A stretch of 64,000 nucleotides of DNA, from the NCBI GenBank assembly GCA_964538505.1, contig CAZIDY010000008.1, positions 1 through 64,000 on the forward strand. Reading direction: 5' to 3'. Below, one piece after another: positions 8,109 to 17,453 of the stretch. Under the pieces are notes generated by a model. That model saw only the letters and a program-made list of their open reading frames with translations. It made no database searches and had not been told where the DNA came from. Positions within the stretch are counted from its first letter, which is position 1. Every line of letters begins with the position of its first letter. A program made the position numbers and the translations under genes. The DNA comes from Zeimonas sp964538505. Lineage in GTDB: Bacteria > Pseudomonadota > Gammaproteobacteria > Burkholderiales > Burkholderiaceae_E.

Positions 8109-8920
8109 TTCTCCCCTCCTCGTTCCTCGCGTGCATCGAGCGCCCGGTCGAGCGCGTCGCGATATCCCAGCAGATACTGCAATCCATCGATCGCCCGCGT
8201 GCCGTACCACGAGGTCATCTCGCCGTCGATCGTCGCGAAGAGCGACGTACCACCGCTCGCGCGCTGTAGCGCCGCGCGATGCCGCTCGACGAAGCGGTAC
8301 GGCTCCGACGACAGCAGCACGACCTGCGCGCCGCGCGCATCGACCGACGGATCGTCGACCTCGGGGTAGCGCGGCTGCGCATCGGCAACGACCGAGCGCA
8401 TCGACGCCGCAGCGAGCATGTGCGCAATGAAAGTATCGGACCCGACGCTCATCCACGGGTCCTTCCAGATCAGGTAGAGCACGTCGACCGACGCGAAGCG
8501 CCGCGTGCGCAGCCGGTGCATCGCATCGCGCTGGCGGTCGGCGAAGCGTGCGGCGGCGTCGCGCACGCCGAAGCGCTCGCCGAAGGACTCGATCAGCGCA
8601 ATGTTGTCCTCGACGCGAATCGGATGCGTGACGACGATTTCGGGGACGAAGCCAGCGAGAAGATCGACCGTCGGCTTCTCGTTCTCGTCGACATTGACGA
8701 CGACATGCGTGGGATTCAGCGCGCGCACGCGCTCGATGTCGACGTCCTTCGTGCCGCCGATCTTCGGCACGTCGCGCAGCGCTTCGCGCGGATGGATGCA
8801 GAAGCCGGTGCGCCCCACGAGCCGGTCGCGCAGGCCGAGCTCGCACAGGAGCTCGGTGAGACTCGGCACCAGCGAGACAATGCGCGTCGCGCGCTCGCCG
8901 GCAACCGCGCGACCGGGCAT
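8105..8920 (-). CDS. BtuF-like helical-backbone metal/cobalamin-binding protein
   Basis: The 271-residue protein has the class III substrate-binding architecture seen in BtuF: RIVSLVPSLTELLCELGL at the N terminus, LVGRTGFCIHP, DIERVRALNPTHVVVN, then a long helix and a second lobe (VLYLIWKDPWMSVGSDTFI). No signal peptide precedes the first strand, unlike exported BtuF, so the protein may be cytoplasmic or use another start. It is sandwiched between dsbA (5-base gap) and rlpA (ATGA overlap), with no ABC permease or ATPase nearby. The ligand (cobalamin, haem or siderophore) cannot be told from sequence alone. Confidence 0.8.
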   Translation of the reverse strand: MPGRAVAGERATRIVSLVPSLTELLCELGLRDRLVGRTGFCIHPREALRDVPKIGGTKDVDIERVRALNPTHVVVNVDENEKPTVDLLAGFVPEIVVTHPIRVEDNIALIESFGERFGVRDAAARFADRQRDAMHRLRTRRFASVDVLYLIWKDPWMSVGSDTFIAHMLAAASMRSVVADAQPRYPEVDDPSVDARGAQVVLLSSEPYRFVERHRAALQRASGGTSLFATIDGEMTSWYGTRAIDGLQYLLGYRDALDRALDAREERGGEK

Positions 8921-8925
8921 CGGCG

Positions 8926-9573
8926 CTACTTGCCCGACTGGCGCTCCTTCTGCACCAGCCAGTCGATGACGCGCAATGCGCCGGCGTTCGAACCGACCAT
9001 GCTGGGCGCCGTGTAGTACTTGCCGGCGACCGCCATCGCCGGAACCCCGTCGACGCCGTAGGCCTGCGTGAGCTGCGCGCCGCGCGACATCTTCGTACGC
9101 ACCGTGAACGACTTCCAGGTGTCGAGGAACTTGTCCTTGTCCACGCCGTGCTTCGACAGCACGTCGATCATCTTCTCGGGCGTATCGAGCCGGTTGCCGT
9201 CGACGTGGATCGCGCGGAACACGACGTCGTTGAGCTTGTCGGCCACTCCCATCGATTCGAGCGTGTAGTACAGCTGCTGGTGGCGCCGGTCGCCGAAAGG
9301 CACGTGCACCTTGCGCAGCGCCACGTCGGACGGCAGCTTTGCGGCCCATTCCTGCAGCACCGGCTCGAGCGTGTTGCAGTGCGGGCAGCCGTACCAGAAG
9401 AACTCGATGACCTCGATCTGGCCGGTCTGCGCCTCCGTCGGCTGCGCCGGCTTCACCAGCCGGTAGTCGCGGCCTTCCACCGGCTCCGACTGCGCGAGCG
9501 CGGCCGGCACCGCAGTTGCGCCGGCCAGTGCCGCGGAAGCGGCGATCAGGGTTCGTCTGCGAGCATCAATCAT
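8926..9573 (-). CDS. dsbA: thiol:disulfide interchange protein DsbA
   Basis: The 215-residue periplasmic oxidoreductase has a signal peptide (MIDARRRTLIAASAALAGA, cleaved near ALAQ). The active site FFWYGCPHCN lies in the thioredoxin part, and the cis-Pro loop is GVDGVPAMAV. DsbA introduces disulfides into exported proteins. CPHC and the flanking residues match betaproteobacterial DsbA. The start at 9573 (MIDARRR) gives a proper signal; the in-frame extension to 9630 is not needed. It is the third gene of argS–SPOR–dsbA–BtuF-like–rlpA, an envelope-biogenesis operon, 53 bases after the SPOR gene. No dsbB is in the window. Confidence 0.94.
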   Translation of the reverse strand: MIDARRRTLIAASAALAGATAVPAALAQSEPVEGRDYRLVKPAQPTEAQTGQIEVIEFFWYGCPHCNTLEPVLQEWAAKLPSDVALRKVHVPFGDRRHQQLYYTLESMGVADKLNDVVFRAIHVDGNRLDTPEKMIDVLSKHGVDKDKFLDTWKSFTVRTKMSRGAQLTQAYGVDGVPAMAVAGKYYTAPSMVGSNAGALRVIDWLVQKERQSGK

Positions 9574-9626
9574 GAAGCGTTCCGAGAGGTTCGGGCGATG
9601 CGCACGAAGCGCTGCGCACGAAGGTT

Positions 9627-10298
9627 TCACCGCTGCCGGACCACCGAGGCCTCGATACCGTTCTCCGCGAGACGCGCACGTGCACGGTTCATCGAATCGA
9701 GTTGCGCGTAGGGTCCGACCCGGACACGATACATCGTCTGGCCGTTGACCTGCGCGTCGAGCACGCGCGCCTCGAAGCCGATCAGCGCGAGCCGCACCTT
9801 CATGCTCTCGGCCTCCGACGACGAGCGAAAGGCGCCAGCCTGCAGCAGGTAGCTGGCATCGCCCGTCCGGGCATCGGGCACCGAACCCGGGGCGACGGAC
9901 GAGGGCGCGGAGGCGACGATCGGCGCCGAAGCCGGACCCGTTCCTGCTGCGCCGGCGGGCGACTGCGAGCTCGACGCCGGCGACCGCGAGCCCGACGCCA
10001 GCGACTGCGAGCCCGACGCCGGCGTCTCCGCGCCCGGCACGCGCGCTGCACCCTCGACCGGGCGCGCCTTCGCGTGCAGCGAGGCGTTGGGGTCGGGCGC
10101 CTCCGACAGTGACTGCGGCTCGAGCGTGCGCTCGGACGTGAGATTGCCCTTGTCGACGAAGGGCACCGGCGCGCGCGTGACGAACATCGCGACGACGACG
10201 GCGATCGACAGCCCGGCGATCAGGCCGACCAGGAACCCGAGCACCGTGCCGCCGCGCATGCGATGACCGACGCTCGAGCGAACGACGCGATGAACCAT
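9627..10298 (-). CDS. SPOR-domain membrane protein (FtsN-like)
   Basis: The 223-residue protein has a short basic cytoplasmic N terminus, one membrane helix (TVLGFLVGLIAGLSIAVVVAM, about 18-40), a Pro/Ala/Ser-rich linker, and a C-terminal SPOR domain (SYLLQAGAFRSSSEAESMKVRL... to GIEASVVRQR, about 148-222). The linker holds several near-repeats of an A-S-G-S-Q/R-S unit at about 90-120. This is the layout of FtsN and related septal proteins that bind denuded peptidoglycan. The start codon follows the argS stop directly (TAAATG), which implies co-translation. It is commonly found between argS and dsbA in Burkholderiales. Confidence 0.9.
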   Translation of the reverse strand: MVHRVVRSSVGHRMRGGTVLGFLVGLIAGLSIAVVVAMFVTRAPVPFVDKGNLTSERTLEPQSLSEAPDPNASLHAKARPVEGAARVPGAETPASGSQSLASGSRSPASSSQSPAGAAGTGPASAPIVASAPSSVAPGSVPDARTGDASYLLQAGAFRSSSEAESMKVRLALIGFEARVLDAQVNGQTMYRVRVGPYAQLDSMNRARARLAENGIEASVVRQR

Positions 10299-12095
10299 TT
10301 ACATCCTCTCGGGAGCCGATACGCCCAGCAGCGCGAGCCCGTTGCGAAACACCTGCCGCACGGCGAGCAGCAGCACCAACCGCGCAAGCCGCGTCGCTTC
10401 GTCGTCGACGAGCACTCGCTCGGCATTATAGTAAGAGTGAAGTTCGGCCGCTAAGTCCTTGAGATAGAAAGCGATGGCGTGTGGCGCCAGGTCGTCGACG
10501 GCGGCCTGCAGGGTCTCGGAAAAGGCGGCGATGCGCGCGCACAGCGCGAATTCGCGCGCGCTTGTCAGCGAGTCGAGCAGACTCGCCGACAGCTCGGGCG
10601 CACTGCCGCCGTCGACGATCGACCGCACGAGCGCCCCGGCGTCGCCACCCCATTGCGCGAGCACCGAGCAGATGCGCGCGTGCGCATACTGGATGTAATA
10701 GACGGGATTCTCGTCGGTGCGCGCGAGCGCGAGGTCGACGTCGAAGACGAACTCGCTGTCGGCCTTGCGCGAGATGAGGAAGAAGCGCACCGCATCGCGC
10801 CCGCGCTGCTCGTCGATGCGCACGCTGCCGTCGTCCTGCGCGACCTCGCCGGTCCACAGGATCAGGTCGCGCAGCGTGACGTACGAGCCCGCGCGCTTGG
10901 AGATCTTCACCTCCTCGCCGCCGCGCATCACGGTGACCATCTTGTGCAGCACGTAGTCGGGGTATCCGGCCGGGATGCCGATGTCGAGTGCCTGCAGCCC
11001 GGCGCGCACGCGCGCGATCGTCCCGTGATGATCGGATCCCTGCACGTTGATCGCACGCGCGAAACCGCGCTCCCACTTGCCCACGTGATAGGCGACGTCG
11101 GGCACGAAGTACGTATAGCCGCCGTCGGACTTGCGCATCACGCGGTCCTTGTCGTCGCCGAACGCGGTCGTGCGCAGCCACAGCGCGCCGCCGTCCTCGT
11201 AGGTGTGCCCCGCACGGCGCAGCGCGTCGACGGTGGCTTCGACACGGCCGTCGGCATAGAGCGACGACTCGAGGAAATAGCGGTCGAAGCGCACGCCGAA
11301 GGCGCGCAGGTCGATGTCCTGCTCGTGCCGCAGATAGGCAACCGCGAAGCGGCGGATCGCGCCGAGGTCGTCGGGGTCGCCAGCAGCCTGCACCGCTTCG
11401 ACCTGCTCGGCGGCGACGCGCTTGCCCGCGAGATAGTCGGCAGCGATGTCGCGGATATACTCGCCGCGGTAGCCGTCGGCGGGGAAGCCCGGATCCTCGG
11501 GCTCGATGCCTCGTGCGCGCGCCTGCACCGAACGCGCGAGATTGTCGATCTGCGCGCCGGCATCGTTGTAGTAGAACTCGCGCGTCACCTGCCAGCCGTC
11601 GGCGGCGAGCAGCGCCGACAGCGCATCGCCCAGCGCCCCCTGGCGACCATGGCCGACGTGCAACGGGCCGGTCGGATTCGCGGAGACGAACTCGACGAGC
11701 ACCTTCCGACCCTCACCGCGACTGCCTCGTCCGAAAGCGTCGCCGTCGACGATCGCACAAATGATCGCCGCACGTTTTGCATCCGCGCGCAGGCGCAGGT
11801 TCAGGAAACCGGGGCCGGCGATCTCGATCGACTCGATCAGCGCAGCGTCGGCGCCCCGCTCACGATCGAGCGCTTCGAGCGCGTCCTTCAGTTGCCCGGC
11901 AATCGCGCGCGGGTTCGACTTCAGCGGCCGCGCGAGCTGCAGCGCGAGGTTCGACGCGAGATCGCCGTGCTCGGGCTGCTTCGGCCGCTCGAGCTCGATC
12001 GTCGGCAATTCGATGTCGACACCGGCCTGCGCGGCGACCCGCTGCGCGGCGGTCCGCAGCGATCCGGAAATACGCAATTTCTGCTCGGGTAGCAT
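10299..12095 (-). CDS. argS: arginyl-tRNA synthetase
   Basis: The 598-residue class I synthetase has an additional N-terminal domain, PTGPLHVGHGRQGALGDA (HVGH in place of HIGH), and VKISKRAGSYVTLRDL as the KMSKS-like loop. The C-terminal DALR anticodon-binding domain ends at APERM. The enzyme charges tRNA-Arg with arginine. The start at 12095 (MLPEQKLRISG) matches the family start; longer in-frame extension reads into the acyl-CoA synthetase gap. TACAAT lies on the minus strand at 12104-12109, only about 8 bases before the start, so the leader, if used, would be very short. First gene of the envelope operon below it. Confidence 0.96.
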   Translation of the reverse strand: MLPEQKLRISGSLRTAAQRVAAQAGVDIELPTIELERPKQPEHGDLASNLALQLARPLKSNPRAIAGQLKDALEALDRERGADAALIESIEIAGPGFLNLRLRADAKRAAIICAIVDGDAFGRGSRGEGRKVLVEFVSANPTGPLHVGHGRQGALGDALSALLAADGWQVTREFYYNDAGAQIDNLARSVQARARGIEPEDPGFPADGYRGEYIRDIAADYLAGKRVAAEQVEAVQAAGDPDDLGAIRRFAVAYLRHEQDIDLRAFGVRFDRYFLESSLYADGRVEATVDALRRAGHTYEDGGALWLRTTAFGDDKDRVMRKSDGGYTYFVPDVAYHVGKWERGFARAINVQGSDHHGTIARVRAGLQALDIGIPAGYPDYVLHKMVTVMRGGEEVKISKRAGSYVTLRDLILWTGEVAQDDGSVRIDEQRGRDAVRFFLISRKADSEFVFDVDLALARTDENPVYYIQYAHARICSVLAQWGGDAGALVRSIVDGGSAPELSASLLDSLTSAREFALCARIAAFSETLQAAVDDLAPHAIAFYLKDLAAELHSYYNAERVLVDDEATRLARLVLLLAVRQVFRNGLALLGVSAPERM

Positions 12096-12141
12096 GGGTC
12101 GCGATTGTACTGGCCGCGCCCCCTTCTCCCTTCTCTTCCTC

Positions 12142-13824
12142 TCACCCGATCGCCGACGTCGACTTCGCCTGCGTGCGCAGCACGTGCTTCTGGATCTTGC
12201 CGGTGGAGGTCTTCGGCACCGCGCCGAAGCGGATCTCGCGCGGAACCTTGTAGCGCGCAAGACGTGCGCGGCAGTGCTCGATCAGCTCGTCGGCCAGCGC
12301 CTTCTCCTCGGCTTCGCTCTTCGGCACACGATCGGCGCGCAACTCGACGAAGGCGAGCGGCGTCTCGCCCCATCGGTCGTCCGGTTTCGCGACGACCGCA
12401 CACGCCAGCACCGCCGGATGCTTGTACAGCGCGTCCTCGACCTCGATCGAGCTGATGTTCTCGCCGCCCGAGATGATGATGTCCTTCGTGCGGTCCTTCA
12501 GCTTCACGTAGCCGTCGGGATAGACGACGCCGAGGTCACCGGTGCGGAACCAGCCACCGGCGAAGGCATCGGCACTCGCCTTCGGGTTCTTCAGGTAGCC
12601 CTTCATCACGATGTTGCCGCGGAACGCCACCTCGCCCATCGTCTCGGCATCGTGCGGCACCGGCTGCATCGTCTTCGGGTCGACGACGGTGAGTCCCTCC
12701 TGCACCTGGTAACGCGCACCCTGGCGCGCGTTGCGCTCGACGCGACCGGCGAGGTCGAGCTCGTTCCACGCCTCATGCTTCACGCATACCGACGCCGGTC
12801 CATAGACCTCGGTGAGACCGTAGACGTGCGTGACTTCCCAGCCCATGCGCTCCATGCCTTCGATCATCGACGCCGGAGGTGCAGCGCCGGCGACCATCGC
12901 GCGCACCGGCCAGTCGATGCCCTGCTTCCATTCGGCCGGCGCGTCGATCAGCGTGCTGTGCACGATCGGCGCACCGCAGTAGTGGGTGACGCGATGCTCG
13001 CGCACCAGATCGAGGATCGTCTTCGCCTCGACGCGCCGCAGGCAGACGTTCGTTCCGGCCACCGCCGGCACCGTCCATGGGAAGCACCAGCCGTTGCAGT
13101 GGAACATCGGCAGCGTCCACAGATAGACCGGATGGCGCGGCAGCGCCCACGCGAGCACGTTGCCGATCGCGTTCAGGTAGGCGCCGCGATGATGCACGAC
13201 GACGCCTTTCGGATCGCCGGTCGTGCCCGACGTGTAGTTCAGCCCGATCGCGTCCCATTCATCCTCGGGCAGGCTGCCCGTGAAGGCGGCCTCGCCCGAG
13301 GCCAGCCACTGCTCGTAGTCGATCTCGCCGATGCGCTCGCCCGGGCCGTCGTAGACCGGATCGTCGACGTCGACGACGAAGGGCAGCCGATGCCCTTCGC
13401 CGGCGAGCAGATCGAGCGCCTGCCGCGCAAGCGGCGCGAACTCGCGATCGACGATGAACACCTTCGCGCCCGAATGTCGAAGCTGGAATGCGACCGTCGA
13501 CGCATCGAGCCGCGTGTTGATCGTGTTCAGCACGGCACCCGTCAACGGCACGCCGAAATGAGCGTCGAGCATCGGCGGCGTGTTCGGCAGCAGCACCGAC
13601 ACCGTGTCGCCCGTGCCGATGTCGCGTGCAGCCAGCACCGATGCGAGGCGTTGCGCGCGCTCGATCATCTGCGACCAGGCCAGGCGCAGCGGGCCATGGA
13701 TCACGGCGCAGCGATCCGGGAAGACGTCGGCGGCCCAGCGCACGAAGCTGATCGGCGTCAGCGGGACGTAGTTGGCGGGATTGCGGTCGAGGTTCTCGCG
13801 GTACGGATTCGGATGGGTGGGCAT
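12142..13824 (-). CDS. AMP-dependent acyl-CoA synthetase
   Basis: The 560-residue protein has the AMP-forming signature LNYTSGTTGDPKGVV, the A5 region HVYGLTEVYGP, GWFRTGDLGVVYPDGYVKLKDR, the hinge region GGENISSIEVE and the catalytic Lys in TSTGKIQKHVL. It activates a carboxylic acid to its CoA thioester through an acyl-adenylate. The N terminus (NPYRENLDRNPANYVPLTPISFVRWAADVFPD) resembles the group that includes medium-chain fatty-acid and methylmercaptopropionate-CoA ligases. I cannot assign the substrate. The start at 13824 gives the family length. A TACAAT (13885-13890, minus strand) about 60 bases upstream is a plausible -10. Transcribed toward argS. Confidence 0.9.
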   Translation of the reverse strand: MPTHPNPYRENLDRNPANYVPLTPISFVRWAADVFPDRCAVIHGPLRLAWSQMIERAQRLASVLAARDIGTGDTVSVLLPNTPPMLDAHFGVPLTGAVLNTINTRLDASTVAFQLRHSGAKVFIVDREFAPLARQALDLLAGEGHRLPFVVDVDDPVYDGPGERIGEIDYEQWLASGEAAFTGSLPEDEWDAIGLNYTSGTTGDPKGVVVHHRGAYLNAIGNVLAWALPRHPVYLWTLPMFHCNGWCFPWTVPAVAGTNVCLRRVEAKTILDLVREHRVTHYCGAPIVHSTLIDAPAEWKQGIDWPVRAMVAGAAPPASMIEGMERMGWEVTHVYGLTEVYGPASVCVKHEAWNELDLAGRVERNARQGARYQVQEGLTVVDPKTMQPVPHDAETMGEVAFRGNIVMKGYLKNPKASADAFAGGWFRTGDLGVVYPDGYVKLKDRTKDIIISGGENISSIEVEDALYKHPAVLACAVVAKPDDRWGETPLAFVELRADRVPKSEAEEKALADELIEHCRARLARYKVPREIRFGAVPKTSTGKIQKHVLRTQAKSTSAIG

Positions 13825-13987
13825 CGTCGCAACCTGTGGTCGTTCGCTTCGCCCGGGCGATGCATGCCCGGGGGTGTCGTCACGATTGTAGGCACTACCG
13901 GCCGCGCGCGCCGAAGTACACTCTGCGTGAACGTCACCGTGCGCCTCGACCGTCCGATCGGCCGAGGCGCGTTCGCAAAGGAGCCGC

Positions 13988-14371
13988 ATGAACACCGGAA
14001 AGGTCGTCTTCGGTTTCTTCATCCTCCTGGCGGCGACGCTGAACTTCGGGTTCGTCGTGGGCGACATCGACGTCGCCGCACACCATCAGGTCAGCGAACT
14101 GTTCGCGGCGATCGTCGTGAACATCGTCGCGACGATCCTCAAGCTCGGCGACCGCACGCAGCTCGGCGCGATCCACCTCGCATCGAGCCTCGTCGCCGTC
14201 GTGCAGCTCGTCGTCGCCGCCGTCGTCTGGAGCTGGGGGACGCACGTGCAGGTCGGCCACGCCGAGTCGGAAGTCGTTGCGAGCGTCGTCTCGCTCGCCG
14301 CCGGCGCGCTGTTCGCCAACGTCGTCTCGGTGGTGCTGCTGATCACCGAGACACTGACCTTCCGGCGCTGA
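13988..14371 (+). CDS. small membrane protein (DUF6394-like) upstream of a K+ channel
   Basis: The 127-residue protein has three or four hydrophobic helices (VVFGFFILLAATLNFGFVVG, LFAAIVVNIVATIL, LASSLVAVVQLVVAAVVWSW, VVSLAAGALFANVVSVVLLI) with short polar loops. It resembles the small conserved membrane proteins filed as DUF6394, recalled from memory. The RBS AAAGGAGCC precedes the start. The channel gene begins 26 bases after its stop, so they are probably co-transcribed and this may be an accessory subunit. That role is inference; no biochemical function is known to me. Confidence 0.75.
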   Translation: MNTGKVVFGFFILLAATLNFGFVVGDIDVAAHHQVSELFAAIVVNIVATILKLGDRTQLGAIHLASSLVAVVQLVVAAVVWSWGTHVQVGHAESEVVASVVSLAAGALFANVVSVVLLITETLTFRR

Positions 14372-14397
14372 ACGAGGCGCATCCCCGGGATGCGAGC

Positions 14398-16134
14398 GTG
14401 ACCCCGCATGCGAGCGTGGTGCATCTGCTGCTCCGGCGGCTGCGCATGCCGCTGCTCGTCGTGCTCGCGGTGTTCGCGGTCTCGATCGTCGGCTTCACGC
14501 TCATCCCGGGCATCGACAGCGAGGGCCGTGCCGCGGCACCGCTGAGCTTCTTCCATGCGTTCTATTTCGTCACGTACACGGCGACGACGATCGGTTTCGG
14601 CGAGGTGCCGGTCGCATTTTCCGATGCGCAGCGGATGTGGGCCGCGTTCGTCATCTACCTGTCGGTCGTCGCCTGGACATACATGCTGCTCGCGGGGATC
14701 GCGGCAGTGCAGGATGCGGCCTTCCGGCGCGCGATCGCGGCGATCCGCTTCGAGCGCCGCGTGCGCCACATCGGCGAGCCGTTCCTGCTCGTGCTCGGCT
14801 GCGGTGACACCGGACTGCAGTTGACGCGCATCTTCGATCGCCTCGGCATGCGCTTCGTGGTCGTCGAGCTCGACGCGACACGGCTGCAGACGCTCGACCT
14901 GGAAGACTTCCGCAACGACGTGATCTCGATCCAGGACGATGCGAGCCGGCCGCCGGCGCTGGTGCGCGCCGGCGTGCGCCACCCCTTGTGCCGCGCGGTG
15001 CTCGCGTTGACCAACGACGACGCGACCAACCTCGCGGCGGTGATCACCGCATCGCTGCTGAATCCGCGCGCAACCCTGATCGCACGCTCGCATTCGGCGG
15101 AAACCACGGCGCTGATGCAGGCGTCGGGCAAGCCGCGCATCGTCGATCCCTTCGTTGCCTTCGCCGAGCAGCTGATGATGGCGTTGCGCGCGCCCGGTTG
15201 CCATCGGCTGTTCGACTGGCTCACGGCATTGCACGGCTCGCCGCTGGCGCGCGAGCTTGCTCCGCCCGAGGGCGCCTGGATCGTCTGCGGCTACGGACGA
15301 TTCGGTCGCGCGGTTGCGCGTTGCCTGCGCGACCGGGACATCGAGGTCTGCGTCGTCGAGCCCACCGAAATCGGCGACGGCGAGAGGGGAATCGAGGTGA
15401 TCGTCGGCGACGGTACCCGGCGAGACACGCTCGAGCGTGCCGGCGTCGCTTCGGCGGGCGCGATCGTCGTCGGCACGGCGAGCGACCTGCGCAACCTGGC
15501 CATCGCGCGGCTGGCGCAGTCGATCAACCCGAAGCTCTTCGTGGTGTTGCGACAGAACGAGGCGGACAACGCGATGCTGTTCGAGCATTTCGGTGCCGAC
15601 CTCGTGATGCGACCGAGCGAGATCATCGCCGACGAATGCGTCGCGCTGCTCCGGTCGCCGCTGCTGCTGCGCTTCCTGCGCCACGTTCGCCGGCAGACCG
15701 ACGGATGGGCCGACGGCGTCATCCACCGACTGCGCGACGCGAGCGGCAAGCGTTCGCCCGCAACCTGGGAACTGCGCATCGATCGCGCACAGGCGCCGGC
15801 AGTCTGCGAGCACGGGCTCGATGCCGCCGGCGCTCCGGACGCCGACACGAGCCGACGCGCGCTGCGACTCGGCGACCTGCTTCGCGATCCGCACGACCGC
15901 AACACGCGCATCGAGGCAACAGCGCTGCTCGCGCTGCGCGACGGCGACGAAACGCTGCTCCCGAACGACGACTGGACGCTGGCGGAAGGCGACGAACTGC
16001 TGCTCGCCGGCAGGGAAGCCGCGCGCCGCTTCCTGGCGATCGGCCTGCACGACCGCGGCGTGCTCGACTATCTCGTGACCGGCCGCGAACCGGGTCCGCA
16101 ATGGCCCTGGCAACGCAGCGGCCGAACCGCCTGA
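14398..16134 (+). CDS. TrkA-domain potassium channel protein with two RCK modules
   Basis: The 578-residue protein has TM1 (about 17-36), a pore helix with selectivity-filter-like TATTIGFGEV (about 61-70), TM2 (about 80-102), an RCK/TrkA-N Rossmann domain starting LVLGCGDTGLQL, a second one starting WIVCGYGRFGRAVARCL, and a TrkA-C-like C-terminal region. The layout is that of ligand-gated K+ channels such as MthK/GsuK. The filter is TIGFGE rather than TVGYGD, so conductance or selectivity may differ. The GTG start at 14398 gives a short basic N terminus before TM1; ATG at 14446 is an alternative. The longer open frame from 11761 is antisense to argS and the synthetase. Paired with the small membrane protein upstream. 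Confidence 0.9.
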   Translation: MTPHASVVHLLLRRLRMPLLVVLAVFAVSIVGFTLIPGIDSEGRAAAPLSFFHAFYFVTYTATTIGFGEVPVAFSDAQRMWAAFVIYLSVVAWTYMLLAGIAAVQDAAFRRAIAAIRFERRVRHIGEPFLLVLGCGDTGLQLTRIFDRLGMRFVVVELDATRLQTLDLEDFRNDVISIQDDASRPPALVRAGVRHPLCRAVLALTNDDATNLAAVITASLLNPRATLIARSHSAETTALMQASGKPRIVDPFVAFAEQLMMALRAPGCHRLFDWLTALHGSPLARELAPPEGAWIVCGYGRFGRAVARCLRDRDIEVCVVEPTEIGDGERGIEVIVGDGTRRDTLERAGVASAGAIVVGTASDLRNLAIARLAQSINPKLFVVLRQNEADNAMLFEHFGADLVMRPSEIIADECVALLRSPLLLRFLRHVRRQTDGWADGVIHRLRDASGKRSPATWELRIDRAQAPAVCEHGLDAAGAPDADTSRRALRLGDLLRDPHDRNTRIEATALLALRDGDETLLPNDDWTLAEGDELLLAGREAARRFLAIGLHDRGVLDYLVTGREPGPQWPWQRSGRTA

Positions 16135-17385
16135 CTACCTCGCGAGCGTCCCGCGCATCGCGTCGAAGCCCTCGTCCAGATCGGCGATCAGGTCCGCCGG
16201 ATCCTCGAGCCCGACGTGCAGACGCACCAGCGGCCCGCCCGTCCAGGGTTTCGCCGTGCGCATCCGGTCGATCCGTGCCGGGATGATCAGGCTCTCGAAG
16301 CCGCCCCACGAATAGCCGATCGCGAAATGCCGGCGCCCTTCGCAGAAAGCGGCGATCGCGGCCCTTTCGCGTTCGTCTGCGCGTCCCGCGTTCGTCGACC
16401 CGGACCTGTCCGCGAAAAGCGCAGCGTCCATCTCGAACGAGAACAACCCGCTCGCCCCCGAGAAGTCGCGCCGCCACAACGCATGCTGCGGATGCGAAGC
16501 CAGCGCCGGATACCGCACGCGCGCTACCTCCGTGCGCGCTTCGAGCCACTGCGTCACCTCGCGCGCGTTCGCTTCGTGCCGGCGCATCCGCACCTCGGCG
16601 CTGCGCAGGCCGCGCAGCACGAGCCACGCGTCGTCCGCACCCGCGCATTGGCCGAGCTGGCGCACGGCGCTCCACAGTTTCGGCCACAGCGACTCGCGCA
16701 CGACGACCGCGCCCATCAGCACGTCAGAGTGCCCGCCCCAGTATTTCGTCAGCGCGATCACCGACGCGTCGACACCCCAGTCGAAGGGCCTCGCGAACGC
16801 GGGCGACGCCCAGGTATTGTCGATCATGGTCAGGATGCCGCGCTCGCGCGCGAGCGCGCAGATCGCCGGCACGTCCTGCACCTCGAAGGTGTAGCTGCCG
16901 GGGCTCTCGAGCCAGATCAGTTTCGTCTCGGGGCGCAGCAACGACTCGATCGCGGCGCCGATCGCCGGATCGTAGTAGGTCGTCCGGATGCCGAAGCGCG
17001 CAAGCAGGCCGTCGCAGAACACGCGGGTCGGGCCGTACGACGCATCGACGACGAGCACGTGGTCGCCGGGGGCGAGCACCGCCAGCAGCGCGGTCGTGAT
17101 CGCCGCGAGCCCGGAAGGCATCAGGCTCGCGCGCACGTCATGACCGGCGCCCTCGACTTCGCACAGCGCGCGCATCAAGGCGATCGTCGTCGGCGTGCCG
17201 ACCGTTCCGTAGGTCGTCGCGCCCTCGTTGCCGGCGAGCACGGCCGCGCTCGCCGCATCGGTGGCGGCGAGCGACTCGAACAGCACGGTCGACGCGCGGT
17301 GCACGGCGACGTTGGCGGCGGTGAAGCCGGGATCGCCATCGCGGCCGGCTTCGGCCAGTCGCGTCGCAGGTCGGTGTTCGGGCAT
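16135..17385 (-). CDS. cystathionine beta-lyase-like PLP enzyme
   Basis: The 416-residue PLP enzyme of the Cys/Met metabolism family has LMPSGLAAITTALLA, LIWLESPGSYTFEVQD and the PLP-lysine block ALTKYWGGHSDVLMG. It ends in GYSWGGFESLIIP and VRLHVGLEDPADL. The combination of TKYWGGHSD and GFSWGG-like residues is closer to cystathionine beta-lyase (MetC), which makes homocysteine from cystathionine, than to gamma-synthase. Specificity is not proven. The start at 17385 fits the family; a TACAAT -10 candidate lies at 17411-17416. It converges on the K+ channel with no gap. A second, gamma-lyase-type paralogue is at 29084-30271. Confidence 0.85.
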   Translation of the reverse strand: MPEHRPATRLAEAGRDGDPGFTAANVAVHRASTVLFESLAATDAASAAVLAGNEGATTYGTVGTPTTIALMRALCEVEGAGHDVRASLMPSGLAAITTALLAVLAPGDHVLVVDASYGPTRVFCDGLLARFGIRTTYYDPAIGAAIESLLRPETKLIWLESPGSYTFEVQDVPAICALARERGILTMIDNTWASPAFARPFDWGVDASVIALTKYWGGHSDVLMGAVVVRESLWPKLWSAVRQLGQCAGADDAWLVLRGLRSAEVRMRRHEANAREVTQWLEARTEVARVRYPALASHPQHALWRRDFSGASGLFSFEMDAALFADRSGSTNAGRADERERAAIAAFCEGRRHFAIGYSWGGFESLIIPARIDRMRTAKPWTGGPLVRLHVGLEDPADLIADLDEGFDAMRGTLAR

Positions 17386-17453
17386 GGCAGCGGCGAGGAG
17401 TGTTTCGCCCGATTGTAGGGCCGGGCCCCGCGCGCGGGCGCGCGACGACACGC

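Noticed and set aside
8920..9349. Longer N-terminal start of the BtuF-like gene
   Set aside because: The extension overlaps dsbA in another frame and has Arg-rich shadow composition; the start at 8920 opens directly on the first beta strand.
11761..14397. Open frame of about 880 codons in frame with the K+ channel
   Set aside because: It is antisense to argS and the acyl-CoA synthetase, with no recognisable domain before the channel start at 14398.
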